Positions 7,922 through 16,344 of a stretch of DNA of 64,000 nt are shown here, in pieces. The stretch spans positions 868,001 through 932,000 of the forward strand of contig JAOALD010000001.1 in the NCBI GenBank assembly GCA_025153755.1, given 5' to 3'. The position numbers and the translations under genes are program-made. The number at the start of each line of letters is the position of its first letter. Position 1 is the first letter of the stretch. The notes beneath the pieces were generated by a model that made no database searches, was not told the DNA's origin, and worked only from the letters and a program-made list of their open reading frames with translations. This stretch comes from SAR92 clade bacterium H921 (GTDB lineage Bacteria; Pseudomonadota; Gammaproteobacteria; Pseudomonadales; Porticoccaceae).

Positions 7922-8242
7922 TTAAAACTGCGATTCGGGCAGATGCACAACTAATCCGTCAAGTGAGTCTGTCACATTTATCTGGCAGGAAAGTCTACTA
8001 TTTTCTTTTTGATCGGTAACGCAGTCTAGTAAATCTTTTTCTATCTCGCTGGCTGGTTCCACTTTAGAGCTCCAGCTTTCTTCTATGTAGCAGTGGCAGG
8101 TTGCGCAGCTACAAGAGCCGCCGCACTCAGCGACAATGCCATCAATCATATTATCTACCGCGCCCTGCATCAGGTTGGTGCCAGAGTCGAGATTAACTTC
8201 ATGGCGTTGGCCGCTTGCTTCTATGTATGTCACTGTGGGCAT
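7922..8242 (-). CDS. Adrenodoxin-type [2Fe-2S] ferredoxin
   Basis: The 106-residue protein has cluster ligands Cys40, Cys46, Cys49 and Cys86, exactly the spacing of adrenodoxin/putidaredoxin-type ferredoxins, and an acidic helix (EIEKDLLDCV) used for partner docking in that family. Such proteins pass single electrons to cytochromes P450 or Rieske oxygenases, or serve in iron-sulfur cluster assembly. The isc-type ferredoxin lies with hscBA, which is not seen here. The gene is monocistronic, with its own promoter and a strong terminator. It lies directly upstream of the operon that ends in the Rieske oxygenase, the most likely partner in view. The matching ferredoxin reductase is not in the window. 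Confidence 0.93.
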   Translation of the reverse strand: MPTVTYIEASGQRHEVNLDSGTNLMQGAVDNMIDGIVAECGGSCSCATCHCYIEESWSSKVEPASEIEKDLLDCVTDQKENSRLSCQINVTDSLDGLVVHLPESQF

Positions 8243-8313
8243 TTTTAAACTCCGGTAGAAATGGGTTAAGGAAAACTAGTTAGTAAAAGGTATGCTGAGT
8301 CCGAACGGCGCAC

Positions 8314-8341
8314 AATATACAGCCTTTGATTTAAAAAACAA
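8314..8341 (-). promoter_or_regulatory. Candidate sigma70 promoter of the ferredoxin gene
   Basis: On the minus strand, TTGTTT (8341-8336) precedes TATATT (8319-8314) by 16 bases. It lies about 70 bases before the ferredoxin ATG. About three quarters of the 31 bases around it match the promoter candidate at 7718-7745. Confidence 0.45.
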
Positions 8342-8397
8342 ACATCTTAGACTGTAATTTTAGTTGGTGGATAATTATTGGTTTACACATGAGAGTT

Positions 8398-8421
8398 CCC
8401 GAGCCTGATTAAGGGCTCGGG
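8398..8421 (-). terminator. GC-rich hairpin after the cytochrome c gene
   Basis: Perfect 8-bp arms CCCGAGCC (8398-8405) and GGCTCGGG (8414-8421) flank an 8-base loop, 22 bases after the cytochrome c stop on the minus strand. No T tract follows, so it may be a weak terminator or an RNA-stabilising hairpin. Confidence 0.4.
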
Positions 8422-8443
8422 ACGAAGATGGTAGGTTCAAAAG

Positions 8444-8740
8444 TTATTTTAGGCTAGCGTAGTAGGCAGCTAAGTTGGCGATATCCGCATCGCTCAACCC
8501 TTTAGCCATAGCTGTCATCATGGCATTGTTACGTTTGCCATCGCGGAACAATCTTAGCTGGCTTGCCAGATAGGGTTCTTTTTGACCAGCTAGGTTTGGC
8601 CACATGCCATTATTACTAATGCCGTTCATGCCGTGACAGCCGGCACAGGTCATGGACTTAGCTTTACCGGCGACCGGGTCACCGGCCAGTGCGCCAAATG
8701 ATAGTGTCGCAGCGACAAATGTGATGATTATCTTTTTCAA
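8444..8740 (-). CDS. Small periplasmic cytochrome c (class I, c553/c4-like single domain)
   Basis: The 98-residue precursor has a signal peptide (cleavage expected after ALA19), leaving a domain of about 79 residues. Heme attachment is at Cys32-x2-Cys35-His36 (CAGCH), and the axial Met is probably Met75 or Met78 in [12 protein letters not shown]. The C-terminal helix [16 protein letters not shown] is typical of cytochrome c4 halves and c553. It would carry electrons in the periplasm, for instance to a terminal oxidase. The gene starts 2 bases beyond the stop of ctaA, so the two are co-transcribed, which links it to a heme A-containing oxidase. Confidence 0.92.
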   Translation of the reverse strand: MKKIIITFVAATLSFGALAGDPVAGKAKSMTCAGCHGMNGISNNGMWPNLAGQKEPYLASQLRLFRDGKRNNAMMTAMAKGLSDADIANLAAYYASLK

Positions 8741-8742
8741 TT

Positions 8743-9825
8743 TTACTTCTCCAATGGTTGATTTGATTGGACTGCGTTGGGTGGCAGGCTGTTAGCGAAA
8801 CAGTAACTGACAAACAGCGATGCACTTAACAGCGCCACTGCTCCCACTTGGTGCGCCGCAGCCACAGGAACTGGGACATGAAATATAAGGGTACTTATAC
8901 CAAGACTGACCTGCAGGATCAGTAATCCGATCAGGCAAAAGATACCAAGCTTGGCGTGGCCTTGGATATTGGCATTTAGCGCTTTGAAGGAAAAGACTAT
9001 TACCAGAGCCACAATTAGATAGGCAAAGATACGATGATTAAACTGAATAGTAGTAATGTCCTCAAACGCTGCCAGCCAGGCAGGCGCCATGGAGTAGAGT
9101 CCGGCAGGAATAAAACTATCTCCCATCAGTGGCCAGGTAGGGTAGGCATAGCCTGCTTTCGTCCCTGCCACCAGTCCACCGGATAGAATCATAAGAAAAA
9201 TAAGGCCGCTTAGCGAAAAGGAAAACCTGCTAAGTTCAACCGGTTGTTCTGACTTGGCGATGACCAAACTAAACGCAGTCCAAATAATAAACGAGTAGAT
9301 CAACACTGCTGCGCCCAGATGGGCAGTGAGGCGATACTGGCTTACATCAGGCTTATCTACCAGGCCACTCTTGACCATATACCATCCCAATAAACCCTGA
9401 AATCCACCACCTAAAAGCATCAGCACTAGTTTGGGCGTCAGGCCAGATCTAATACGTTTAGTCAGATAAAAGAATAGAAACGGGACGATAAAAATAACAC
9501 CAATTAATCGTCCGAGCACCCGATGCAGATACTCATACATAAAGATGGGTTTAAACTCATCCAGAGTCATACCCATATTAACTTTTTGATATTCGGGAAA
9601 CTGTTGATACTTGAAAAACATATGCTGCCAGTCAGCTTCCGACATTGGCGGGATGACACCCATCAAAGGCTTCCAGTCGACCATAGACAGGCCCGAGTTC
9701 GTTAAGCGTGTGACTCCACCGAGTAAAATCATGCCAAATATCACTGCGGCACAGAAGAACAGCCAATAGGCGATTTGGCGATCGTAGTGAAGGGCGAGGT
9801 TTGTCGCTGGTTTGTTTAAGGGCAT
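8743..9825 (-). CDS. ctaA: Heme A synthase
   Basis: The 360-residue membrane protein oxidises the C8 methyl of heme O to give heme A for aa3-type cytochrome oxidase. Eight hydrophobic helices in two homologous halves are visible, with the four conserved histidines His101 ([10 protein letters not shown]), His169 (LTAHLGAA), His264 (FNHRIFAYL) and His325 (AAHQVGAV). The lack of the extracellular Cys pair seen in Bacillus CtaA and the long EPxxP-like first loop fit the proteobacterial Cox15 type. No cox structural genes or ctaB adjoin it. The only operon partner seen is the cytochrome c. Confidence 0.93.
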   Translation of the reverse strand: MPLNKPATNLALHYDRQIAYWLFFCAAVIFGMILLGGVTRLTNSGLSMVDWKPLMGVIPPMSEADWQHMFFKYQQFPEYQKVNMGMTLDEFKPIFMYEYLHRVLGRLIGVIFIVPFLFFYLTKRIRSGLTPKLVLMLLGGGFQGLLGWYMVKSGLVDKPDVSQYRLTAHLGAAVLIYSFIIWTAFSLVIAKSEQPVELSRFSFSLSGLIFLMILSGGLVAGTKAGYAYPTWPLMGDSFIPAGLYSMAPAWLAAFEDITTIQFNHRIFAYLIVALVIVFSFKALNANIQGHAKLGIFCLIGLLILQVSLGISTLIFHVPVPVAAAHQVGAVALLSASLFVSYCFANSLPPNAVQSNQPLEK

Positions 9826-9851
9826 CTATAACTCTGAATTGGTAACTGTCG

Positions 9852-11183
9852 CTAAACGATGGCTGGTGTCGCGTCCATCCACTTTTTATTACGAAAGCGG
9901 CGCATATTTAGACTAGATTTTATTCCGAAATCTAGCAAAGAGGTTGCATAGAGCCACATTACATCTGCGCCCATTTGAACCAGAACAAAAGGCGCTAGTA
10001 TGCGGCTTAGAGCAATACTCACAACGGTCACCATCATTGGGTACCTGGTATCACCTGCACCGCGCAGAGCGCCGGCCATACTAAACTCAACCCCCATCAG
10101 CGGCAGGCTACAGCTAATGATGTAGGTGAATGGAACCAGCAGCGCAATAACCTCTGGATCATCGATCATAAAGCTGGCAATTTCTTCAGCAAAGAGGCTC
10201 ATCAGTGCGCCACCCAATATCATGATGTACACGCAGGTGCGCATGGTTCGCCAGCCCGCATTATAGGCGCCCTGTTTGTCGCCGGCGCCAAGATGTTGGC
10301 TGACCAGAGTGGCGCTGGATATGGAGAAGCTAAGTGCGATAACAATCATTAGCCCAAGTATTGTTAAGCCGATGCCATAGGTAGCGAAAGCAGCATTGCC
10401 ATAGCTGGCTAGGAACACCAAAAATATTATTAGTCCACTTTGAAAAAATAGTTGCTCAAATGCAGCAGGCATACCGATTTTAACGAGGTCACGACCATTG
10501 GTAAGCAGATCGGGAATTGGGTTAGCTGGCTTAAAAGAGAGCTTGCCGCAGATCCATAAAAGTAAAAATATAACAACGGTGGCTATAGATCCGACACCAT
10601 TACCTATGGCCAGACCAGGTAGACCAGCAGGCTCTATTTCGTGCCAACCATAGGTAAAAGCAATCCCCGCATAAACACCCAAAACTGCGCCTATCACGGC
10701 AGCCCACAATGGTGTTTTACTGTCACCAGTCGCACGGAAAGCCATACTGAAGACCAGCATAATAAGCAGGGGTGGTGCATACAATACAGTGTAGAAAACA
10801 AATTCTACGGCAAGGATCTGGGCCATTGGCGTGAGGCCAAAGATACTCACAAGAGGTTCGAGAAAGGGAATTGCAAGCCATGAAAGCAACAGGCCATTAA
10901 TGAAAAATATAATGACTGAAAGGGCCGCAACGCGACCGGCACGTACCTTATCTCCTGCACCCCAATAACGTCCTACTAGGGCTGTGGTGCCACTAGAAAG
11001 CCCCAGCATTACCGCAAATAGGATAAAAAATAGACGTTGACCTGTTGTCACCGCGGCTACTTCATCAATACCCATCCCACCGGCGATTTTTAGGAAGATG
11101 AGACTGGTCACCATGAATGCCATATTGCTGAGAATGGTCGGCCAGGTGAGGCGCCAGATATTAAAAGTAGAGGCAGATTGCAT
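9852..11183 (-). CDS. MATE family multidrug/sodium antiporter
   Basis: The 443-residue protein has about twelve hydrophobic segments in two six-helix halves and family segments such as WPTILSNMAFMV near the N-terminus, GLSSGTTALVGRYWGAGD near residue 65 and a second-half counterpart, SATLVSQHLGAGDKQGA. MATE proteins export cationic drugs or metabolites in exchange for Na+ or H+. Substrate and ion cannot be told from sequence. It lies 26 bases upstream of ctaA on the same strand, so co-transcription is possible but may be incidental. Confidence 0.88.
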   Translation of the reverse strand: MQSASTFNIWRLTWPTILSNMAFMVTSLIFLKIAGGMGIDEVAAVTTGQRLFFILFAVMLGLSSGTTALVGRYWGAGDKVRAGRVAALSVIIFFINGLLLSWLAIPFLEPLVSIFGLTPMAQILAVEFVFYTVLYAPPLLIMLVFSMAFRATGDSKTPLWAAVIGAVLGVYAGIAFTYGWHEIEPAGLPGLAIGNGVGSIATVVIFLLLWICGKLSFKPANPIPDLLTNGRDLVKIGMPAAFEQLFFQSGLIIFLVFLASYGNAAFATYGIGLTILGLMIVIALSFSISSATLVSQHLGAGDKQGAYNAGWRTMRTCVYIMILGGALMSLFAEEIASFMIDDPEVIALLVPFTYIISCSLPLMGVEFSMAGALRGAGDTRYPMMVTVVSIALSRILAPFVLVQMGADVMWLYATSLLDFGIKSSLNMRRFRNKKWMDATPAIV

Positions 11184-11252
11184 AGGCGACTATGGTAACA
11201 TTCGGAACAGTTGAAAGGTTAGCTTTTCATTGGCTAGATAGGAAATATTTAC

Positions 11253-11966
11253 ATGGTAAAGCATGAGATCATGGAGTTAGAGCCAAGTTGGTTAGACGTG
11301 CTTGGTGCTGAGTGTAATCGACCCTATATGCAGGAATTACATATTTTTTTGCAGCAGCAAAAAGATAGTGGCAAGATGATTTATCCCGCTGTTTCCCACT
11401 GGTTTTCCGCTTTTAACCATACTCCGTTTGATCAGGTGCGAGTGGTTATTTTGGGGCAGGATCCCTACCATGGTCCAAATCAGGCGCATGGCCTTTGTTT
11501 CTCTGTAATGCCTGGAGTTAGGGTGCCGCCCTCGCTAGCCAATATTTTCAAAGAGTTAGAGTCCGATCTGGGTTTTTTAAAGCCTAGTCATGGCTGTCTT
11601 ACCAGTTGGGCCCAGCAGGGGGTGCTGTTACTCAATGCTACACTTACGGTTGAAGACGCCAATGCAGGAGCTCATCAGGGCAAAGGCTGGGAGAAGTTTA
11701 CCGATCGGGCAATTGCTGCACTAAACGATCAGCGAGAGGGAATTGTGTTCTTACTCTGGGGTAGCCATGCGCAAAAAAAGGGCGCTTTCATTGATCAGTC
11801 GCGGCATCTGGTGCTAAAGACTGCGCATCCTTCACCACTGTCGGCCTATCGTGGCTTTTTCGGCTGCCAACATTTCTCTACGACAAATACCTATTTGCAG
11901 CAACATGGCAAGCGACCTATAGATTGGCAGTTGCCTTCACAAGCGTCGGTGTTCGATGGTAGTTAG
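11253..11966 (+). CDS. ung: Uracil-DNA glycosylase
   Basis: The 237-residue family 1 enzyme removes uracil from DNA at the start of base-excision repair. The water-activating motif GQDPYHG and the DNA-intercalation motif [13 protein letters not shown] are both intact, as is the uracil-recognition strand [15 protein letters not shown] motif 8 bases before the ATG at 11253 supports this start; an in-frame ATG at 11271 is the alternative. Length is normal. It is transcribed alone, divergent from the MATE gene and convergent with the next gene. Confidence 0.97.
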   Translation: MVKHEIMELEPSWLDVLGAECNRPYMQELHIFLQQQKDSGKMIYPAVSHWFSAFNHTPFDQVRVVILGQDPYHGPNQAHGLCFSVMPGVRVPPSLANIFKELESDLGFLKPSHGCLTSWAQQGVLLLNATLTVEDANAGAHQGKGWEKFTDRAIAALNDQREGIVFLLWGSHAQKKGAFIDQSRHLVLKTAHPSPLSAYRGFFGCQHFSTTNTYLQQHGKRPIDWQLPSQASVFDGS

Positions 11967-11997
11967 AACTCTTCAGAGCGCTGAGAATAAGAACGCG

Positions 11998-12426
11998 TTA
12001 TTTAGGTGCACGACTAGCCAATGGTGGTTTATTGGCCTTGGCGCGCAACCAATTAAGGCCATTTAGGATTTTAGGTGTGCTGACGATCCGGCGTTCGATG
12101 TCAAACTTCCCCGGATAATCAATCAATAGCATACCTATAACTAGGGTTAGAATGCCCTGACCAGGCAAAAACAGCATTAAAATGCCAGCCAGTATCAGAC
12201 CATAGCCAAGCAGGTTTTTGCCTAAAAGTACCAACAGCCTTAGCAATGGCCGCTGAGTTTTCCAATGGGTCGACTGGCGTTTTTTCTGGAAAAAGTAATC
12301 TTCGGGAATTTTGGCGACCAACCAGGGTAGCGATATTAGGCTGAGAATAAAAACTATGATTGATACTGAACCTACCCAGACCAATATTTGCTGATTGTTA
12401 GTTAACCAATCTATGAAGTTGTTCAC
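11998..12426 (-). CDS. Small membrane protein, PGPGW-like
   Basis: The 142-residue protein has an N-terminal membrane segment (about 12-40), a basic cytoplasmic stretch, then a paired hydrophobic region (about 70-105) around LPGQGILTLVIGMLLIDYPGK. That glycine/proline turn resembles the PGPGW family of uncharacterised membrane proteins. Function is unknown. It starts with GTG overlapping the ygfZ stop (GTGA), so it is translated with ygfZ. Confidence 0.7.
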   Translation of the reverse strand: MNNFIDWLTNNQQILVWVGSVSIIVFILSLISLPWLVAKIPEDYFFQKKRQSTHWKTQRPLLRLLVLLGKNLLGYGLILAGILMLFLPGQGILTLVIGMLLIDYPGKFDIERRIVSTPKILNGLNWLRAKANKPPLASRAPK

Positions 12427-13148
12427 GGGCCAGTTGGGATCTCGTAGGGTAAAGGTAGGTGTGTGATCTTTTCTAATTGACCCTCGCCAATTTGGATTTC
12501 GGTGACGTCTGCGGCCTTGTCGGCTAATACTGCCAATATTTCAACTGTGGTCTTGTCGACCTGTGCGGCACTGGCAATATTGCCGATGGCTTTGCCTGCA
12601 CTATCTTGTATCGAGTCTCCTGGGCTTGGCAGCGTTGGAGTTTGTAATTGTAAGTGGTGCATTCTGCGTTTAACTGCGCCGCGATAATGGGCCCGAGCTA
12701 CGATTTCCTGCCCAGTGTAGCAACCTTTTTTAAAGCTAATATAGCCCAGAGCATCAAGATTTAACATTTGTGGGATAAAAAGGTCAGTAGTTTTGTCAAC
12801 CACTTCGGCACTACCCGTGCGCAGACGTTCGAGATTACTCTGCAAGTCATGGTCAGCGACTTGATGGCTGATATCTGCGACCTGGGTTTTGAAGAACACT
12901 GCAAATTTTTGCAGGCTCGCCATAGCTATAGCGGCGATAGATTGGTGCATTTGCAAAACAATATCGCCTTGGGCGTTGCAAGTGGCGCTGAATAGAAAAA
13001 TCACTCGGCCTTTGGGTGTGCAGTGCGCGCCATTAATTGTTGTGCCGCAGGTTAGCGCTTCCATATCGCAGGTGACCTGTCCTTGCAAAAATTTGCGGCT
13101 GTCTGGACCTGACAATTGGATATATGCTCGTGGGTCTATAGTGGTCAT
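12423..13148 (-). CDS. ygfZ: YgfZ/GcvT-like folate-binding protein, short form
   Basis: YgfZ proteins bind tetrahydrofolate and help maintain iron-sulfur enzymes such as MiaB. The signature KGCYTGQE occurs at residues 141-148 with the essential Cys143, followed by ARAHYRGAVKRR. The start LSGPDSRKFLQGQVTCD is typical. At 241 residues the protein is much shorter than E. coli YgfZ (326), and nearly all the loss is before the signature, so the middle of the GcvT-like fold is reduced. It is divergent from sdhE, a neighbour it also has in E. coli (ygfZ/ygfY/ygfX). Confidence 0.88.
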   Translation of the reverse strand: MTTIDPRAYIQLSGPDSRKFLQGQVTCDMEALTCGTTINGAHCTPKGRVIFLFSATCNAQGDIVLQMHQSIAAIAMASLQKFAVFFKTQVADISHQVADHDLQSNLERLRTGSAEVVDKTTDLFIPQMLNLDALGYISFKKGCYTGQEIVARAHYRGAVKRRMHHLQLQTPTLPSPGDSIQDSAGKAIGNIASAAQVDKTTVEILAVLADKAADVTEIQIGEGQLEKITHLPLPYEIPTGP

Positions 13149-13219
13149 AAGTTAGGTGTCTGTAGGTTATTTTATGATTGTCTCTTATAATGATGCTTTA
13201 GCACAAATACTGAATATCT

Positions 13220-13471
13220 ATGAATAAGAATCGTCTACTGTGGGCTAGTCGTCGTGGCATGTTAGAGCTCGATCTAATTCTTCAGCCATTTACTCAAAAT
13301 CACTACGATTCTCTCGAAGAATCTGATCAACTGCGTTACGAAACCCTGCTTGAATGTGAGGATCAGAGCCTCTTTCTATGGTTGATGAATCGTGAACAGG
13401 CAGAGGATCCAGATACCCACAGGATAGTGCAGATAATTCGTGAGAGTCGAAAAAAACCCAGTAGAGTTTAA
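13220..13471 (+). CDS. sdhE: FAD assembly factor SdhE
   Basis: The 83-residue protein promotes covalent flavinylation of succinate dehydrogenase. The RGM motif (residues 12-14, SRRGMLELD) needed for function is present, and the length is that of the family. It overlaps the following ygfX-like gene by 32 bases, matching the sdhE-ygfX pairing of many gammaproteobacteria. Confidence 0.93.
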   Translation: MNKNRLLWASRRGMLELDLILQPFTQNHYDSLEESDQLRYETLLECEDQSLFLWLMNREQAEDPDTHRIVQIIRESRKKPSRV

Positions 13472-13841
13472 TCTTCAGCCGTCAAAGGCTATTGTTTTAG
13501 CTCAGCTTGGGCTGGCGCTAACTGTGTCAATTTCTCTACTGGGACTAGCCATTATCTGGTGGGTCAGGCTCTTGGCGCTTGCTATCATTCTGGGCACAAC
13601 AGCCCTGTGGGTCCATCGGTGGCGCGCTCAGAAGCCAGAGCTGTTGCGCAGTCTGGATGCCGAGCGCTGGATCTTAGGCGACACCCGTTTAATATTGCAG
13701 CCCCGTCAATTTGTTGTGCGCAAGTTGGTTATTTTGTACTTTAAAACCAGCCATGGCGCCACTTTAGTGCGAGCCCTACCTGAGGATGCAATGGCTGACG
13801 GGCAACATCGATTACTGCGCAAGCTTTTGCTCGCCTCCTAG
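13440..13841 (+). CDS. ygfX: YgfX/CptA-like inner membrane protein
   Basis: The 133-residue protein has two adjacent membrane segments (about residues 17-56) followed by a soluble domain with [15 protein letters not shown] and an arginine-rich tail. Identification rests on this layout and on its position overlapping sdhE; direct similarity is low. E. coli YgfX was described as a toxin acting on cytoskeletal proteins with SdhE as antitoxin, and that role is not certain here. The start is GTG inside the sdhE frame. Confidence 0.7.
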   Translation: MRVEKNPVEFNLQPSKAIVLAQLGLALTVSISLLGLAIIWWVRLLALAIILGTTALWVHRWRAQKPELLRSLDAERWILGDTRLILQPRQFVVRKLVILYFKTSHGATLVRALPEDAMADGQHRLLRKLLLAS

Positions 13842-15460
13842 CTTCGATTGATTATGACGTTTTGTCCGGCATAGTTAATTGGCACCATGATCGTATCCCG
13901 CGCAATAGGTGATGGTTTAGGGTAGTCTAGCGTGTAGTGCAGGCCCCGACTTTCCTTGCGTTCAAGTGCACAGCGAATAATCAATTCGGACACTGTAGCC
14001 AGATTGCGCAGCTCCAAAAGATCTCTAGTGATTTTGCAGTTGCTGTAGTACTCGCCAATTTCCTTTTGCAGTAATTTGATTCTATGCTGGGCGCGCTCAA
14101 GACGCTTGTTAGTGCGCACAATACCTACGTAATCCCACATAAATCGTCGCAGTTCATCCCAGTTGTGAGAGATTACAACGTCTTCGTCTGAAGAGCTAAC
14201 CCTCGATTCATCCCAGTCGGGAATAGAGTCGGGTGGATCAATAGCCGCGGTTAGCCGGTTAATTTCAGTTGCCGCAGATCGCCCATAGACAAGGCATTCT
14301 AGGAGCGAATTACTGGCCATTCGATTGGCACCATGCAAGCCAGTAAAGGCGCTCTCGCCTATGGCGTAAAGGTTGATCAGATCAGTTTGACCCAAGTGAT
14401 TTACCAAAATACCGCCGCAGGTGTAATGGGCTGCGGGAACCACTGGAATTGGGTCAACGGTTATATCAATGCCGAATGCAAGGCAGTGTTCATACATAGT
14501 TGGAAAGTGTTCGATAATAAAGTCTGCGGATTTATGGCTTATATCCAGATACATGCAATCACTACCCAGGCGTTTCATCTCGTGGTCAATGGCTCGGGCT
14601 ACAACATCTCGAGGAGCGAGTTCGCCGTCCGGATGAAAGTTTTTCATGAAGCGACTACCATCAGGCAAACGCAGCACTGCGCCTTCACCGCGCAAGGCTT
14701 CGGTAATCAAAAACGACTTGGCTTTGGGGTGATAGAGGCAGGTTGGATGAAACTGATTAAATTCAAGATTGGCTACGCGACAGCCACGTCGCCAAGCCAT
14801 AGCTAGGCCGTCACCACTGGCGCCGTCAGGATTACTGGTATAGAGATAGGCCTTACTGGCACCGCCTGAGGCTAGAATCACGCTTTTGGCTTGAAATAGG
14901 GACACGACATCTTGTTTTATGTCTAGAATATAGGCGCCAGTGCAGCGAATTCTGCGGGAATCATTATCCGCCTGCGTAACCAGGTCAACGGCACAGTGCT
15001 CTTCATAGACGTCAATATTGGCTGCATTGATAATCTGCTCAACCAAGGTGCCGGTAACTTCTTTACCCGTAGCATCGGCGGTATGCAATATACGCCGATG
15101 ACTGTGACCGCCTTCTTGAGTTAGATGGTAGTCTTTTTGATCACTGTTCTTGGTGAAGTCAACTCCTTGATCAATAAGCCAGTTGACGGCATCGGGGCCA
15201 TTTTCGACCACAAACCTTACCGCGTCTTCGTGGCATAGTCCCGCGCCGGCGGTCAAGGTGTCGGCAACATGGGCATCGGCGCTGTCATTTTGGTCGAATA
15301 CAGCGGCGATTCCTCCCTGCGCGTACCAAGATGCTCCACCTTGCAGGGCGGCCTTGCTGATCAGTGCAATGCGCAGGTGTTTGTCCAGTTGCAATGCCGC
15401 TGTAAGTCCAGCTGCGCCACTGCCAATAACGAGAACGTCGTAGAGGTGAGTTTGTTTCAT
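13838..15460 (-). CDS. nadB: L-aspartate oxidase
   Basis: The flavoenzyme oxidises L-aspartate to iminoaspartate, the first step of NAD synthesis. The FAD motif [13 protein letters not shown] follows the start; [10 protein letters not shown], the succinate-dehydrogenase-like catalytic segment EGGHSHRR, and YTCGGI are conserved. The start at 15460 gives 540 residues, the E. coli length. A longer frame opens at 15571 but its first 37 residues have no family character. It is divergent from rpoE, as in E. coli and Pseudomonas, and its last 4 bases overlap the convergent ygfX end. Confidence 0.95.
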   Translation of the reverse strand: MKQTHLYDVLVIGSGAAGLTAALQLDKHLRIALISKAALQGGASWYAQGGIAAVFDQNDSADAHVADTLTAGAGLCHEDAVRFVVENGPDAVNWLIDQGVDFTKNSDQKDYHLTQEGGHSHRRILHTADATGKEVTGTLVEQIINAANIDVYEEHCAVDLVTQADNDSRRIRCTGAYILDIKQDVVSLFQAKSVILASGGASKAYLYTSNPDGASGDGLAMAWRRGCRVANLEFNQFHPTCLYHPKAKSFLITEALRGEGAVLRLPDGSRFMKNFHPDGELAPRDVVARAIDHEMKRLGSDCMYLDISHKSADFIIEHFPTMYEHCLAFGIDITVDPIPVVPAAHYTCGGILVNHLGQTDLINLYAIGESAFTGLHGANRMASNSLLECLVYGRSAATEINRLTAAIDPPDSIPDWDESRVSSSDEDVVISHNWDELRRFMWDYVGIVRTNKRLERAQHRIKLLQKEIGEYYSNCKITRDLLELRNLATVSELIIRCALERKESRGLHYTLDYPKPSPIARDTIMVPINYAGQNVIINRS

Positions 15461-15527
15461 TGTTTCGCCACACATAATGGGGATCGCATGATAGTATAAG
15501 CGCTCAAATCTAGCTAACGAAATAGGC

Positions 15528-15555
15528 GAACTAAATAACTGCCAGTTGGTCTGTT
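15528..15555 (+). promoter_or_regulatory. Candidate sigma-E (AlgU) promoter of rpoE
   Basis: GAACTA (15528-15533) and TCTGTT (15550-15555) are separated by 16 bases, close to the sigma-E/AlgU consensus GAACTT-N16-TCTGA. It lies about 110 bases before rpoE, where autoregulatory promoters are found in related species. Confidence 0.4.
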
Positions 15556-15666
15556 TATGGTGACTAAACAATTGGCTCGCACGGGACCCTTAGATGGCCA
15601 GTGCTTAACGCTAGGATTTCTCAGCGATAAAAAATATAACCCCTAGATTGGGAAACGGATTGCTCA

Positions 15667-16257
15667 ATGACGGAAAGTAAAACTGAACCAACAGACCAGC
15701 AGCTAGTAGTTAGGGTGCAAAAAGGCGATAAGCGCGCCTTTGACCTCTTGGTGCTAAAGTATCAATACAAGGTGCACGCGATAGTAGGACGGTTTATTCA
15801 CGACACTCATGAGGTTAACGATGTCACTCAAGAAGCGTTTATTAAAGCGTACCGTGCGCTACCTAGATTCCGAGGTGATAGTCAATTCTATACATGGCTT
15901 TACAGAATTGCGGTAAATACAGCTAAAAACTATTTGGTAGCGCGCAGTAGGCGGCCACCGCAATCCGATGTAGACTTGGAAGATGCAGAGTACTATGCAG
16001 GCAGTGACAGGCTAAAAGATGTAGGCACACCTGAAAATCAGATATTTCGCGATGAACTTGAGGCTGTGATCAATCAGGCTATAGAAGAATTGCCGGAGGA
16101 CTTGCGCACTGCTGTCACTTTGAGAGAATATGAAGGTCTCAGTTATGAAGATATTGCTGAGGTTATGGGTTGCCCTGTAGGCACCGTAAGATCAAGGATT
16201 TTTCGTGGTCGAGAAACCATAGATTCACGAGTTTTGCAATTGATGGAAGGTGGTTAA
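15667..16257 (+). CDS. rpoE: Extracytoplasmic stress sigma factor RpoE (AlgU)
   Basis: The 196-residue ECF sigma factor directs RNA polymerase to envelope-stress promoters. Region 2 (about 25-95) contains the core-binding and -10 recognition segments DVTQEAFIKAYRALPRFRGDSQFYTWLYRIA. Region 4 (about 135-190) has LREYEGLSYEDIAEVMGCPVGTVRSRIFRGR with a clear helix-turn-helix. It heads the rpoE-rseA-rseB-rseC-mucD block, the layout of Pseudomonas algU-mucABCD. Confidence 0.97.
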   Translation: MTESKTEPTDQQLVVRVQKGDKRAFDLLVLKYQYKVHAIVGRFIHDTHEVNDVTQEAFIKAYRALPRFRGDSQFYTWLYRIAVNTAKNYLVARSRRPPQSDVDLEDAEYYAGSDRLKDVGTPENQIFRDELEAVINQAIEELPEDLRTAVTLREYEGLSYEDIAEVMGCPVGTVRSRIFRGRETIDSRVLQLMEGG

Positions 16258-16344
16258 AAGATTGGTGAACCTTTTAAGAAACCGCCGGTCTTACCATCAC
16301 AGCTTTTTACCAATTTATCCGATCAACAGGTTTGAGGAAGATAC

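Noticed and set aside
15461-15571. N-terminal extension of NadB from 15571
   Set aside because: The first 37 residues do not resemble the family, while the ATG at 15460 gives the usual 540 residues and frees the rpoE promoter region.
16266-16300. A second sigma-E-like promoter between rpoE and rseA (GAACCT and TCTTA about 16 bases apart)
   Set aside because: Both boxes deviate, and rseA is normally co-transcribed with rpoE; chance match is likely.
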